DNA of 64,000 nucleotides from Flavobacteriales bacterium (GTDB taxonomy: Bacteria; Bacteroidota; Bacteroidia; Flavobacteriales_F; PHOS-HE28). The stretch covers positions 124,001 through 188,000 of the forward strand of contig JAHBUL010000006.1 of assembly GCA_019638085.1 (NCBI GenBank), written 5' to 3'. Both the position numbers and the translations under genes were made by a program. Every line of letters starts with the position of its first letter. Position 1 is the first letter of the stretch. The notes beneath the pieces were generated by a model, which ran no database searches, was not told the DNA's origin, and worked only from the letters and a program-made list of their open reading frames with translations. Of the stretch, positions 15,968 to 24,225 are shown piece after piece.

Positions 15968-16283
15968 TTCACCACAGCGGCACATAGGTAGTCTTGGATC
16001 TGAATTCATCACCCTTCAGACTTTGCTCACCGCAGAGGCACCCTTGGACTCCTCCAACGCTGTGCGTTCTGCGGAGTATCGCTTCGCCATTGCTCAGGGT
16101 AGAGAGATGGATCAGTCTTGGCCTTTCAGCCCTTTAGGATGAAACATGCAAGCTGAAGGTTGAAAATAGCTTTCCCTCCTTCTCTTTTTCTTGGCACCTT
16201 CTTTGCCTTGTAGCCGTATAACAGGTAGCTGACCGATCAAAACCAACTTCCATCGCCTCAGCTACCGTTCACAAAGAACCTTC
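15968..16283. other. Intergenic region after element C
   Basis: No gene is supported. It holds a second imperfect copy of the phrase GAATTCAYCAC (15964-15974 and about 16001-16011), the phrase CACCGCAGAGGCACC near 16028, and a pyrimidine-rich stretch (about 16170-16200). A sigma-factor -7 box for the next gene follows at 16284. Confidence 0.5.
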
Positions 16284-16291
16284 TATCTTCG
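16284..16291 (+). promoter_or_regulatory. -7 box upstream of the 16310 gene
   Basis: TATCTTCG, 18 nt upstream of the ATG at 16310. The box sequence and the spacing to the start are the same as at fdhA. Confidence 0.45.
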
Positions 16292-16309
16292 TAACCACAA
16301 AAACCAAAC

Positions 16310-16783
16310 ATGCCCATGAGGACGTTCAAATTGTTCGCTGCCGCACTCTTGATCAGTGTCGCTTCACTGGCGAGCGCCCAATCCGATAAGGAAACCGCCC
16401 AGGCTTGCGCCGATGTCGCGAAGGCCAAGGCCGAAATGCTGACCAAGGAGCTTGCCTTGAATGATGAACAAGCCGCCAAAGTGAGCGACTTGTTGATGAA
16501 GAATGAAGAAAGCCTGATCGGCATGCGTGGCCATTGCGAAATGATGGATGCGAAGGCCAAGAAGCAGGACGAGGCGACCTATGCATCGATAAACGAGATC
16601 CTCGACCCCAAGCAACAAAAGCAGATGGCGGAGCTCCAAAGCTCCGGCAAGCTGGATGCCTGCGGCAAGAAGGACGGCAAGGGCTGTTGCGCAGGTAAGA
16701 AGGACGCGAAGGCCAAGAAAGAGCAAACCATGAAGCAGGAGAGCTTGAAGACAGCTCAGCCAGCTGTGAAATCGGTACAGTAA
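16310..16783 (+). CDS. Small exported Spy/CpxP-like protein with Cys-Lys tail
   Basis: A 157-residue protein with a signal peptide (ending SLASAQS). The mature part is alpha-helical, with two short motifs LALNDEQAAKV and ILDPKQQKQM. These recall the LTxxQ repeats of Spy/CpxP periplasmic proteins and of Bacteroidota proteins annotated as DUF4890-like; this resemblance is by eye and weak. The C-terminal part is dominated by Lys, Gly and Cys (CGKKDGKGCCAGKKDAKAKK), which could bind metal. It has its own promoter and a strong terminator (16805-16840), so it is probably monocistronic. Two ATGs (16310 and 16316) are possible. Confidence 0.75.
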   Translation: MPMRTFKLFAAALLISVASLASAQSDKETAQACADVAKAKAEMLTKELALNDEQAAKVSDLLMKNEESLIGMRGHCEMMDAKAKKQDEATYASINEILDPKQQKQMAELQSSGKLDACGKKDGKGCCAGKKDAKAKKEQTMKQESLKTAQPAVKSVQ

Positions 16784-16804
16784 TAAGGTCGATCGGACCA
16801 ATTG

Positions 16805-16840
16805 GGAAGGGCCGCAAATTGCGGCCCTTCCTTCATTTAT
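16805..16840 (+). terminator. Rho-independent terminator
   Basis: A perfect 11-bp stem GGAAGGGCCGC / GCGGCCCTTCC with loop AAATT, followed by TTCATTTAT. It lies 21 bp after the stop of the 16310 gene. Confidence 0.85.
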
Positions 16841-16916
16841 AACCGATCGCTGCTTCCGATCCCTCTGCTGGGCGATCGGAATTCAGCCTCCGAACGTATG
16901 CTCCGGTCAGCGATGA

Positions 16917-17765
16917 TCACTCCACCTGGATCACCAGGTACTTCGAGAGGCTCCAGAACGCATCCGCATCCTTGATCGTCAGGTTATCCACACGATCCTT
17001 GCCCATTAGCTCATAGCTCCCGGCCGGGTGCGCCGTGACCACCTTCGCCTTCTTGGCATCCACCGGGATCACGGTCACCTTACTGATGTCGATCTCCTTG
17101 AAGTAATCCTTGTTCAGGTCAGCCGTGTTCAGCTTGTTCACGCTGCCGATACCAATGACGCCGCCCTCCTTGGTGAGGATGTTGTTATCGCGCAGTTCCT
17201 TTTGGCTACCCACGCAGTAATAGGCGGTATGCAGTTCATTCAACTGCATGTTGGCCTGCTGCTCCTTGTCCTGGTACATCTGGATCATGCTGGCCAAGGA
17301 GGCATTGGTGCTGGCGAGTTGCTCCTTGATGGACCCTATCTCCGCATCCTTTTCCTTCATGGACTTCTCGAACTCCGCGATCGTCTTGGTCAACTCGCTC
17401 AACTTATGGTCATCGGCCGCAGAACTCTTCTTCATGCGGGCAATGATCTTCTTGTTCTCGTTCAACAAGGAATCGATCATGCGCAGGTCATTCACGATGC
17501 CTTGCTCCATAGTGGCACCGCCCTCCACGCCTTTTCCTCCCTTGTCCAGCAATCCTTGCTTTTCGCGGATCAAGCGGAGGTTCTCGCTCACGCGATTAAA
17601 AGCCCCGAACATCTCGTTGATGGTGGAATCCTTCAAGGTACTCTGTTCCGCCACCACGGTCTTGTCGTGCTCCAATTGCTTGTACTGCTCGCTCTCGGTG
17701 GGGTCATTCTTGCAAGCACTGAAGAGGAGCAATGTGGCTGCGCAGGTTGTAAGGAGTGTTCTCAT
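16917..17765 (-). CDS. Coiled-coil lipoprotein
   Basis: A 282-residue protein with a lipoprotein signal (TLLLFSACKND, lipobox Cys about residue 18). A long heptad-rich coiled coil follows, from about residue 25 to 165. The C-terminal domain is globular (YYCVGSQKELRDNNILTKEG, then DISKVTVIPVDAKKAKVVT). The YCVGSQKEL segment is shared with Bacteroidota proteins annotated as hypothetical; I know no function. ATG 17765 was chosen because it gives the lipobox; the frame is open further upstream. It is divergent from the 17918 gene, and the shared 152-bp gap must hold both promoters. Confidence 0.75.
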   Translation of the reverse strand: MRTLLTTCAATLLLFSACKNDPTESEQYKQLEHDKTVVAEQSTLKDSTINEMFGAFNRVSENLRLIREKQGLLDKGGKGVEGGATMEQGIVNDLRMIDSLLNENKKIIARMKKSSAADDHKLSELTKTIAEFEKSMKEKDAEIGSIKEQLASTNASLASMIQMYQDKEQQANMQLNELHTAYYCVGSQKELRDNNILTKEGGVIGIGSVNKLNTADLNKDYFKEIDISKVTVIPVDAKKAKVVTAHPAGSYELMGKDRVDNLTIKDADAFWSLSKYLVIQVE

Positions 17766-17917
17766 TCTGTTTGTTTCTTGTGGTTGATCCCGATCCGATC
17801 GTTGCTGATCGGGCCTACAAATGTGCGTGTTTGTTGCGGATGGAACGCTTAGGACCTGAAAAACGTACACCGACCGGCCGCTACATGCCGCATCTTTGTG
17901 TCCCGTACGATCCACCG

Positions 17918-18739
17918 ATGAACACCCGTTCAGCAATTCTTGTTCGCCTGCTGTGCATGCTCATGTTGAGTACATGGACTTTGCACGGAACGGCCCAAGG
18001 CAAGAACGGGGAACTCACCAAGGACTTCGACAAGCTCTCCCCGAAGGAACGTTCCAGGATAGCTGCCCAGGAGACCAAGGAAGCCGCCGAGGATAGTGGT
18101 TACCAAGCCTTGATGCGCGAGGCCGATCAAGCCTTCCAGGCCGCTCGCTACGAAGAGGCATTGGCCATCTATAAAAAGGCCCGGGTGATGCGCCCGTACA
18201 ATGTGTATCCGAAGGTGAAGATCCAAGACCTACAGGTATTGATCAAGAAGCGCGACCTCGAAAAAGCGGCCGAAGCCCCCTCCCCCGTACCCGAGCCGGA
18301 TGCCACCGAGGTGCAGGAGCTGAGCCCACCTTCGGCCCCGGCACCGGAAGCCCACCCGCCAGCGGCCGCTGTAGCTGCACCGGTGGCTACACCCACACCT
18401 GTACCTGCAACTGTCGCTACACCTTCTCCTCTACCAACACCTGCATCAACCCCAGCACCCATTAGCAACCCCGAACCGGTTGAGGATACCCGCCCCGTAC
18501 CAACTCCAGTGGTGACCAAGGATCCCGTCCACACCTCTCCTGCTCCCCGGGTCAGCCCAGTACCCTTGGGTGAGCGTGTATATGTGGAGGCGGGCGCAGT
18601 GGTGACCGAGCGCACGGTTGAAGATGATGGCAAGGTGGTGATCTACCGCAAAGTGGTACATGCCTGGGGGCAGACCTTCTATTTCAAGGAAGGCCTCGCC
18701 ATTTCCCAATTCCAGTGGGACCAGCGCTTCAGCGAGTAG
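17918..18739 (+). CDS. Exported protein with Pro/Ala/Thr-rich linker
   Basis: A 273-residue protein. A signal peptide (ending HGTAQG) is followed by a charged helical segment with one TPR-like motif (DQAFQAARYEEALAIYKKA), which resembles OmpA-associated TPR segments in Bacteroidota. About 100 residues of Pro/Ala/Thr/Val low complexity come next, then a small conserved-looking C-terminal domain (YVEAGAVVTERTV, KVVIYRKVVHAWGQTFYFK, then FQWDQRFSE). The linker suggests a wall-spanning or extended protein. ATG 17918 was chosen for the signal peptide, with CATCTTTG about 20 nt upstream. Its end overlaps the convergent SiaC-like gene by 11 bp. Confidence 0.75.
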   Translation: MNTRSAILVRLLCMLMLSTWTLHGTAQGKNGELTKDFDKLSPKERSRIAAQETKEAAEDSGYQALMREADQAFQAARYEEALAIYKKARVMRPYNVYPKVKIQDLQVLIKKRDLEKAAEAPSPVPEPDATEVQELSPPSAPAPEAHPPAAAVAAPVATPTPVPATVATPSPLPTPASTPAPISNPEPVEDTRPVPTPVVTKDPVHTSPAPRVSPVPLGERVYVEAGAVVTERTVEDDGKVVIYRKVVHAWGQTFYFKEGLAISQFQWDQRFSE

Positions 18740-19115
18740 GGTTGCACACCAGCTTCACCGGCATTTCCAGCAGGGACCTGTAGTCCTGGCCGGCCTCTTG
18801 CATGTCGAGGTCCTCCTGTTCATAGTGCCATTCCATCCGCACTTTCCCTTTGCCGGAGAAGTGTATCTCGTCCAGCAACTTCAGCAGATCCAATATGTAC
18901 TTGGAACTACTGGAGTTGAAATAGGTGAGTGAGAGCTTCACCACGGTCTCAGGCGCGGGATCCTCAATATACCCCTCCACCATTGACAGCAGTGGTCTGA
19001 AAAAGCGCTCAGCGTTCTCATGGATGGAGCACCCCTTCAATTGGAAAGAGCCGTTCAATGAATCGAAAAGGACTTCCGGTGTCTTTTCCGTACTCGCCAG
19101 ATGAAGAGATGCCAT
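18729..19115 (-). CDS. SiaC-family (DUF1987) regulatory protein
   Basis: A 128-residue protein with the DUF1987/SiaC pattern: GCSIHENAERFFRPLL, then LTYFNSSSSKYILDLLKLL and WHYEQEDLDMQEAGQDY. In Pseudomonas aeruginosa, SiaC is an adaptor controlled by reversible phosphorylation and acts on a diguanylate cyclase. The conserved FN-[ST]-SS segment, here FNSSSS, is the likely phosphoacceptor region (inference). No kinase, phosphatase or cyclase partner is adjacent. It is convergent with and overlaps the 17918 gene, and divergent from the universal stress protein gene at 19235. Confidence 0.85.
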   Translation of the reverse strand: MASLHLASTEKTPEVLFDSLNGSFQLKGCSIHENAERFFRPLLSMVEGYIEDPAPETVVKLSLTYFNSSSSKYILDLLKLLDEIHFSGKGKVRMEWHYEQEDLDMQEAGQDYRSLLEMPVKLVCNPTR

Positions 19116-19234
19116 GGTGGGCGGTGAAGGTATAAATGAACGGGTCCGGTATATGTGGGATGGAAAATCGACGGTCGGAATTTGAACGGATCATTAGTTC
19201 GAGTAACTTCATGCCCGGCAGAAACCCAATAGCC

Positions 19235-20035
19235 ATGTCCATCAAACACATCCTCGTCCCGTACGATTTTTCGGATTGTGCCACCGATGCACTGCGGGTA
19301 GCAGCCAAGCTGGCCCGCCTCACCAAGGCAACACTTCATCTGGTGCATGTCTATGAGGACATGACGGATTTCCACTCGAGCAACCATCGCATGCGTGAGG
19401 AGATCGAGCTCCGCTTGGACCAAGTACCGGAGTTGCCATTCCTGCAAGGCATCCCCATGAAGCGTTTCATGCTGCGCCAGTTCGGCATCACCGAGATGTT
19501 CCGGAATGAGCAATTGCGCAACATGGACCTGGTGGTAATGGGCAGCAACGGTGCCCGGGGCCTGGGTGGTATGGTAGGTTCAAACACGCAGCGGGTGGTT
19601 CGCATCGCACCCATGCCGGTGCTTGTGATCAAGCATAATGTGGAGGATTTTGATGTGAAGGACATGGTCTATGCCTCCAATTTCACCCCCACGGACATTG
19701 AGAAGTTCGATTCCTTCTTGCCGATCGTGAGATTGTTCGATCCGAAGGTGCATCTATTGAAGGTGAACACCCCGGGAAGTTTCCAACGCAGCACGGACAG
19801 CTACAAGGCGATCGATGCTTTCTTGCAACGGCATGAGCTGCGTAAGTTCAGCACCACGATATACAACGACCTGAGCGTTGAGGAGGGCATCCTCGGTTTC
19901 GCTCGTGCGATCGATGCGGATATGATCGCCATGGCCACGCACGGCCGTAAGGGGTTTTTCCATGTGGTGAACGGCAGCGTAACGGAGGACATCGTCAATC
20001 GCACCACCTTTCCGGTGCTCAGCGTGAAGCTCTGA
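19235..20035 (+). CDS. Universal stress protein, tandem UspA domains
   Basis: A 266-residue protein with two Usp units. The first begins KHILVPYDFSDCATDALR and contains GSNGARGLGGMVGSNTQRVV, the ATP-binding G-2x-G-9x-G(S/T) type motif of UspA proteins. The second is shorter and ends in ATHGRKGFFHVVNGSVTEDI, the same phosphate-binding signature. It is likely a cytosolic nucleotide-binding stress protein. Start ATG 19235 gives the canonical N-terminus; the upstream in-frame ATG at 19136 adds unconserved residues. It is divergent from the SiaC-like gene. Confidence 0.9.
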   Translation: MSIKHILVPYDFSDCATDALRVAAKLARLTKATLHLVHVYEDMTDFHSSNHRMREEIELRLDQVPELPFLQGIPMKRFMLRQFGITEMFRNEQLRNMDLVVMGSNGARGLGGMVGSNTQRVVRIAPMPVLVIKHNVEDFDVKDMVYASNFTPTDIEKFDSFLPIVRLFDPKVHLLKVNTPGSFQRSTDSYKAIDAFLQRHELRKFSTTIYNDLSVEEGILGFARAIDADMIAMATHGRKGFFHVVNGSVTEDIVNRTTFPVLSVKL

Positions 20036-20048
20036 CCGAGTACACCAT

Positions 20049-20056
20049 TAACTTAG
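20049..20056 (+). promoter_or_regulatory. -7 box upstream of the 20076 gene
   Basis: TAACTTAG, 19 nt before the ATG at 20076. Near match to TAnnTTTG. Confidence 0.35.
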
Positions 20057-20075
20057 CCCTATCAACCACACACAC

Positions 20076-20417
20076 ATGAAGTTCCTGTTCAGGAAATACC
20101 CGGCGAAGAAAGGAGAAGTGATCGAAGTGGAACCCAGTGCACCCACCGTGGTGAAGTTCATGACCTCCAAAGAGTTCAAGAACTATGCGGGCGGCCGCAC
20201 CCATACCTACTACAAAGGCCAACAAGAGGATGAGTTGATCCGGTTCTCCTTGCCCTTTGACAGCATCTGGTATGCCGTGGTGGAAAAAGGTGATGAGGCG
20301 ATTACCGCAAAATGCAAGCTATGTGCAGCGCCACCGGCCAGTGAGAATTGGATCCAAGCTCCTGAAGCGGAAGCAGAACTGGAAAGCCTGGGCACCGGAG
20401 AGCAAAGTGAGGAATAA
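20076..20417 (+). CDS. Small protein resembling DUF1883
   Basis: A 113-residue cytosolic protein. The segments VVKFMTSKEFKNYAGGRTH, HTYYKGQQEDE and FDSIWYAVVEKG resemble the DUF1883 pattern (a short beta-rich domain with GR.H.YYGG and a W-Y-V strand), which is found alone and in putative TIR or stress-associated proteins. This is a by-eye match. The C-terminal tail is acidic. It sits 25 bp before the 20443 membrane-protein gene on the same strand, so the two may be co-transcribed. Function unknown. Confidence 0.65.
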   Translation: MKFLFRKYPAKKGEVIEVEPSAPTVVKFMTSKEFKNYAGGRTHTYYKGQQEDELIRFSLPFDSIWYAVVEKGDEAITAKCKLCAAPPASENWIQAPEAEAELESLGTGEQSEE

Positions 20418-20442
20418 CATGTGAGTCCAAAGCCCGATCAGC

Positions 20443-21150
20443 ATGTCGCACACCAAGGAAGATGAGCTAGCCAGCCTCTTGAGGGGGCAGGGCGGAATTA
20501 TGCAGGAGGTGTATTCCATCCTGGAGAAGGAAGAGAAAAAGGACGACCTGGCGCGGGCGGCGATACATTCCAGTTTGAAGCCGCGCGAGAACCGGATCCG
20601 CGGGCTGGATCCTTCACGCCTGTTCGATGTGGAGGACATCCGAAGTAATTGTGTGCGTTACCGACTTCGTTTTCTTCCCGCAGGTCGTTTCAAGGGTGTG
20701 ATTCCGCGGGAGGCGGTCTACGCTATCCGCCAGCTTGAAGCACGTGCCGAGGCCCCGCTCGGTGGCTTTATGATCATGGCCCCTGCGAAGCGCTTCCAGT
20801 TATGTGATTGTGATGCGGACCCGTTGTTGTTCGCACCTGTCGGGAACGGCAAACATTACCTCGTGCATCAGTGGGGCCGGGAACTGCATCCGTGGCGCGC
20901 CGCATGGGGTTGGCCGGTGCGCAGTTGGCTGCACTTGGTCATTACCGTACTGGCCTTCTCGGCGCTCCTTTCCGCGTTCGTGCCAACGGGTTGGTTATCG
21001 GCGGACCCGGATGCACCTTGGTGGGGCCTCCATCGCTTCGGTGCCTTCTTCTGCACCACGATGTTCCTATGCGCTGCCACTGCCTTCAGCTGGTTCGCCT
21101 TCTTCGGGCAGTTCAGCAAGGACGCTTGGGACAGCAAGACCTTCAACTAG
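20443..21150 (+). CDS. Uncharacterised protein with two C-terminal membrane helices
   Basis: A 235-residue protein. The first about 155 residues are soluble and charged (DELASLLRGQGGIMQEVY, GVIPREAVYAIRQLEA, APAKRFQLCDCDADPLLFAP). Two hydrophobic helices follow: one around LHLVITVLAFSALLSAFVP and one around FGAFFCTTMFLCAATAFSWF. A short tail follows (GQFSKDAWDSKTFN). The layout is a cytosolic domain tethered by a hairpin of membrane helices. I do not recognise the family. It follows the DUF1883-like gene closely, and its end overlaps the convergent small gene at 21147 by 4 bp. Confidence 0.7.
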   Translation: MSHTKEDELASLLRGQGGIMQEVYSILEKEEKKDDLARAAIHSSLKPRENRIRGLDPSRLFDVEDIRSNCVRYRLRFLPAGRFKGVIPREAVYAIRQLEARAEAPLGGFMIMAPAKRFQLCDCDADPLLFAPVGNGKHYLVHQWGRELHPWRAAWGWPVRSWLHLVITVLAFSALLSAFVPTGWLSADPDAPWWGLHRFGAFFCTTMFLCAATAFSWFAFFGQFSKDAWDSKTFN

Positions 21151-21368
21151 GATCCCTGGTGCGCACCGGTTGCGCTCGCAGCTTCCTCGTTCCTTCCAAC
21201 ATCCGTCTTGCACACACATGAAGAACGGAACCACCGTTTCAGGTCTTCGCGCTCTTCGGGCACCAAGCGACGGAAGGCTTTGCGCATTTCCTTGCGAAAG
21301 ACAGCTTGATCCGCATAGCTGATCTTCGACAAAACCTCCTTATAGTATTCGATCAACGGTTTGGCCAT
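21147..21368 (-). CDS. Small hypothetical protein
   Basis: A 73-residue protein starting MAKPLIEYYKEVLSKISYAD. It is helical and basic (FRKEMRKAFRRLVPEEREDL), with a C-terminal tail containing CVCKTDVG. Its compact helical N-terminus and the defined ATG at 21368 support a real small gene, and I prefer this to the longer frame starting at 21455. It is downstream of hsp20 on the same strand but separated by a hairpin (21427-21458). Function unknown. Confidence 0.6.
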   Translation of the reverse strand: MAKPLIEYYKEVLSKISYADQAVFRKEMRKAFRRLVPEEREDLKRWFRSSCVCKTDVGRNEEAASATGAHQGS

Positions 21369-21426
21369 GGTAATGCTATTACGAGTAAATGCAAGGGATG
21401 TTGCATGCCAAGGCATGCGCTTCATC

Positions 21427-21458
21427 AGGATGGGTTCCCGCCTCGGGGAACCCATCCT
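21427..21458 (-). terminator. Hairpin terminator after hsp20
   Basis: A perfect 13-bp stem AGGATGGGTTCCC / GGGAACCCATCCT with a 6-nt loop, about 18 bp downstream of the hsp20 stop. There is no clear T-run on the minus strand, so its strength is uncertain. Confidence 0.65.
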
Positions 21459-21476
21459 TTGACGGTCTCTTCGTGA

Positions 21477-21917
21477 TCAGCCGATGCTGATCTCCTTAAC
21501 GGCCGGCTTCACCTCAGCCTTCTTCGGGATGCTCACCGTGAGCACACCATTGAGGTGTTCCGCCTTGATGCCATCGGCATCCACCAGGTCCGGCAGGCGG
21601 AAGCTGCGGATGAAGGAGCGCTTGGCGAATTCGCGACGTGTGAAGCGCTCGCTCTCCTGCTCGTCCTGCTGCTCCTGCTCCGCGCTGATGGTAAGCACGT
21701 CCTCCTTTACGTTCAATTTCAGCTCCTCCTTTGCATAGCCGGGGGCCTGAAGTTCCAATTTGTAGCCCTCGCTCTGCTCCGTGATGTTCACACGGGGAAG
21801 GTTGCCCGGCATGTCATCACGTCCCTGTATCTGTTCCATGTTGCCCAGGAAATGTTCCAGCATGCCGCTGAAGGGCTGATAGGTCCCTACGAAGGGACGG
21901 GTCCTCAAGTAGTTCAT
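21477..21917 (-). CDS. Hsp20/alpha-crystallin small heat-shock protein
   Basis: A 146-residue ATP-independent holdase chaperone. The alpha-crystallin domain spans roughly residues 38-140: PRVNITEQSEGYKLELQAPG, then ELKLNVKEDVLTISAE, RSFRLPDLVDADGIKAEH and the hallmark LNGVLTVSIPKK. The N-terminal arm is short and Phe/Met rich, as in the IbpA/Hsp18 type of Bacteroidota. It has its own hairpin terminator downstream. Regulation is probably by heat or stress, but no CIRCE or other operator was recognised. Confidence 0.95.
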   Translation of the reverse strand: MNYLRTRPFVGTYQPFSGMLEHFLGNMEQIQGRDDMPGNLPRVNITEQSEGYKLELQAPGYAKEELKLNVKEDVLTISAEQEQQDEQESERFTRREFAKRSFIRSFRLPDLVDADGIKAEHLNGVLTVSIPKKAEVKPAVKEISIG

Positions 21918-22066
21918 GTTGTAATCCTTTTTAGGTGATCGTTCAGGTGATCACACCGCACTGCGCGAACAGGATGCCAATGCTCGAAAACTGCCAGAAG
22001 GTGGAGAAGCGGCGCTTGTCGAATGTCGAATTGTCCGCTCTGGCCAAGGCTTTCAGCCATTCTGGC

Positions 22067-22819
22067 CTATTGGGCCAGAAAGACGTAGGTAATGGTTCCT
22101 CGCTGTGGCTGTGGCGCGGATGCGGAGCTGGAAAAGCGGGCACTACTTGCCGAGGAGAGGGCATTTTCCACCATGCATGTTTGGGTGGTACTAACGCCCG
22201 CATCCACTTCAGCCTTGGTGACATTGCCCGTGCGATCCACCGCCACACGCACCACTACCTTCCCACTGCCCTTGCACAAGTACGCCGGCACTTCCAATCT
22301 TATATCGCTGCGTCCCACCAGATCATAGGAAACGGTGGTGAGCCCCTCCACCTTCACCGGCTTCGGGGTCTTATCCATGTAGCGGTTCTTATCGAATTTG
22401 CTGGGGTCCAGTTCGGGCACCGTGATCTCCTTGCCTTGCGCCCTTCGCTCTTCCGCCAGCCGATCGAACTCCTCCTTTTCCATATCCAAGAGGTCCTTCT
22501 CCACATTCTTTGCCATGCGCTCCTGGGCCGAGCGCGACAGTGAGCGCTCGGGACTCGTTTCAGCAGTGACGTTGCTGGCCAGGTTGGTCACCTGTTGGGG
22601 TGTCAACGGAACCTCATCGGATTGCTGTTGTTCCGGCATTGGTTCCGGCTCCTCGCTCTCAAAGGTCAACAGGATCGGTTCGGGACCTTCCTGCGCAACA
22701 TGGTTCTGCACATTGCTGATGTTCAGAAAGAACAGCAGCAGTGTATGGAGCATGAGTGTCCCGATGATGCCATACTTATGGCGATCGAAGAGATCGAGGG
22801 TGCGGTCGAGCAGGGACAT
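22067..22819 (-). CDS. TonB-like energy-transducer family protein
   Basis: A 250-residue inner-membrane-anchored periplasmic protein. A single N-terminal helix (GIIGTLMLHTLLLFFLNI) is followed by a charged acidic linker with PEPMPEQQ, and a C-terminal domain of TonB/TolA type (AYLCKGSGKVVVRVAVDRTG, then VTKAEVDAG). A TonB C-terminal domain usually contacts outer-membrane receptors. Here the last strand region is Ser/Ala-rich (ALSSASSARFSSSASAP), as in the TonB-family proteins of Bacteroidota that lack clear receptor partners. No ExbB/ExbD genes are near. The stop codon lies within a small hairpin (22060-22080). Confidence 0.75.
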   Translation of the reverse strand: MSLLDRTLDLFDRHKYGIIGTLMLHTLLLFFLNISNVQNHVAQEGPEPILLTFESEEPEPMPEQQQSDEVPLTPQQVTNLASNVTAETSPERSLSRSAQERMAKNVEKDLLDMEKEEFDRLAEERRAQGKEITVPELDPSKFDKNRYMDKTPKPVKVEGLTTVSYDLVGRSDIRLEVPAYLCKGSGKVVVRVAVDRTGNVTKAEVDAGVSTTQTCMVENALSSASSARFSSSASAPQPQRGTITYVFLAQ

Positions 22820-22864
22820 ATCACATGCAAAGTAATCGCCCCGGCGGCTGCGGCGCGCTCCAGT

Positions 22865-24217
22865 TCAACGCATGCGGATGCGCCATGGTGCGGGCCATTT
22901 GTTATTCCACCGTTTTCCGGCCCCGTTCACCCAACCCATTCCCAGACCTTGGTAGCGCACCAAGGCTATACCGCTGGCATCCGGTGCGGGTAGCGCTTCG
23001 CCATGCAGATACCGCAGTACCTCGGTCCGGTCCATATCAATTACCGGGAACGCCGGTGGATCGAGCATGCCATTGAGCGCCAGCGCGGCGTGCGGAATCC
23101 AAGCCTCCCCTTTACGCTGCGCCACGGGAATACCCGGGGCCAATACGTGGAGCGTGTTGGCCAAAGCACTTATCAACCCGGACCACCGCAGATCCACAGC
23201 GTACTGCACGCCTTCCACCTCCCGCGAAGAGAAGTCCGTTGGATCCTTCACCCACGAGCTCCATGGCAGATCCTCCCCGGCTGTGCCACTTATCCGTAGT
23301 GCCGGTGGATCGATCTCCCGCGCGGAAACCGGCTTGCGCATCACGGCCATGAAAAAACCTTCTCCCCGCAGCCGGTGCGGGTAGCAACGCAGGCCCCTGC
23401 CCGTTGCCTCCACACCCCAGGCTGGATCTACCGGGATCTCCACCCCTTCGGCTCCCCGCTGGTACATCCTTTCAACTTGCTCCTCATTCTCGCATGCTTC
23501 CCAAGTACATGTGCTATAGATCAGGTAGCCACCGGGCCGCAGCGCTTCCCATGCTGCGTCCAGAATGCCTTGTTGGCGTGTCGCGCAGGTCTCCACCAAG
23601 TGGGGTCCCCATTGTGCACGAGCATAGGGGTCCTTGCGGAACATGCCTTCGCCTGAGCAGGGCGCATCCACGAGCACCAGGTCGCAGAAGGTGCCCATGG
23701 GCTGGAAGGCCTCCGGGGCAGCACCCGTGATCACCACGTTCGGTCGCCCCCACTTCCAGAGGTTCTCGGTAAGGCTGGGTTGCCGCGTACGCACCGGCTC
23801 ATTGCAGATCAGCAGAGCGTGCTTTGGTAAAAGCGCTGCCAAATGAGTGGACTTTCCGCCCGGTGCCGCACATAGGTCCAGCACGACGGCATCCGATGGC
23901 AGTGCGGAACACGAGCGAAATGCTTGCTCCAAGAGCATGCTGCTGGCTTCTTGCACGTAGTAGACCCCGGCATGCAACAAGGGATCGAGGGTGAAGATCG
24001 GGCGGCTCTCCAGGTACCTGCCGTGTTCGCACCAGGGCACGTTATCTCCGGGCAGTGAAACGAATTTCAGCGGGTTCAGCCGGATGCTTACCGGCGGTGG
24101 CAATGCCAAGGCCGCAAGCAATTGATCACTCTCGGCACCCAGTGTCTCTCTTACGTTCGGCGGCAATTCCAGCGGTGTCTCCGGAGGCCCTTGCTGGCGC
24201 GATCGTCGTCCACCCAT
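22865..24217 (-). CDS. RNA (cytosine-5) methyltransferase, RsmF/NOL1-NOP2-Sun family
   Basis: SAM-dependent m5C methyltransferase acting on rRNA or tRNA. Motifs: VLDLCAAPGGKSTHLA (SAM binding), VDAPCSGEGMFRKD with the motif IV Cys, and STCTWEACENEEQV with the catalytic motif VI Cys. A C-terminal region of about 150 residues resembles the PUA-like extension of RsmF/YebU. The TTG at 24229 would overlap the purA stop as TTGA, suggesting coupling, while ATG 24217 is the first standard start. ATG 24217 is given here, about 450 residues. The exact target base cannot be set from sequence alone. Confidence 0.88.
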   Translation of the reverse strand: MGGRRSRQQGPPETPLELPPNVRETLGAESDQLLAALALPPPVSIRLNPLKFVSLPGDNVPWCEHGRYLESRPIFTLDPLLHAGVYYVQEASSMLLEQAFRSCSALPSDAVVLDLCAAPGGKSTHLAALLPKHALLICNEPVRTRQPSLTENLWKWGRPNVVITGAAPEAFQPMGTFCDLVLVDAPCSGEGMFRKDPYARAQWGPHLVETCATRQQGILDAAWEALRPGGYLIYSTCTWEACENEEQVERMYQRGAEGVEIPVDPAWGVEATGRGLRCYPHRLRGEGFFMAVMRKPVSAREIDPPALRISGTAGEDLPWSSWVKDPTDFSSREVEGVQYAVDLRWSGLISALANTLHVLAPGIPVAQRKGEAWIPHAALALNGMLDPPAFPVIDMDRTEVLRYLHGEALPAPDASGIALVRYQGLGMGWVNGAGKRWNNKWPAPWRIRMR

Positions 24218-24225
24218 CCACAGGC

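Noticed and set aside
16026-16060. Small RNA or tRNA in the 15.9-16.3 kb gap
   Set aside because: No cloverleaf, CCA end or conserved RNA motif could be drawn; only low-complexity phrases are present.
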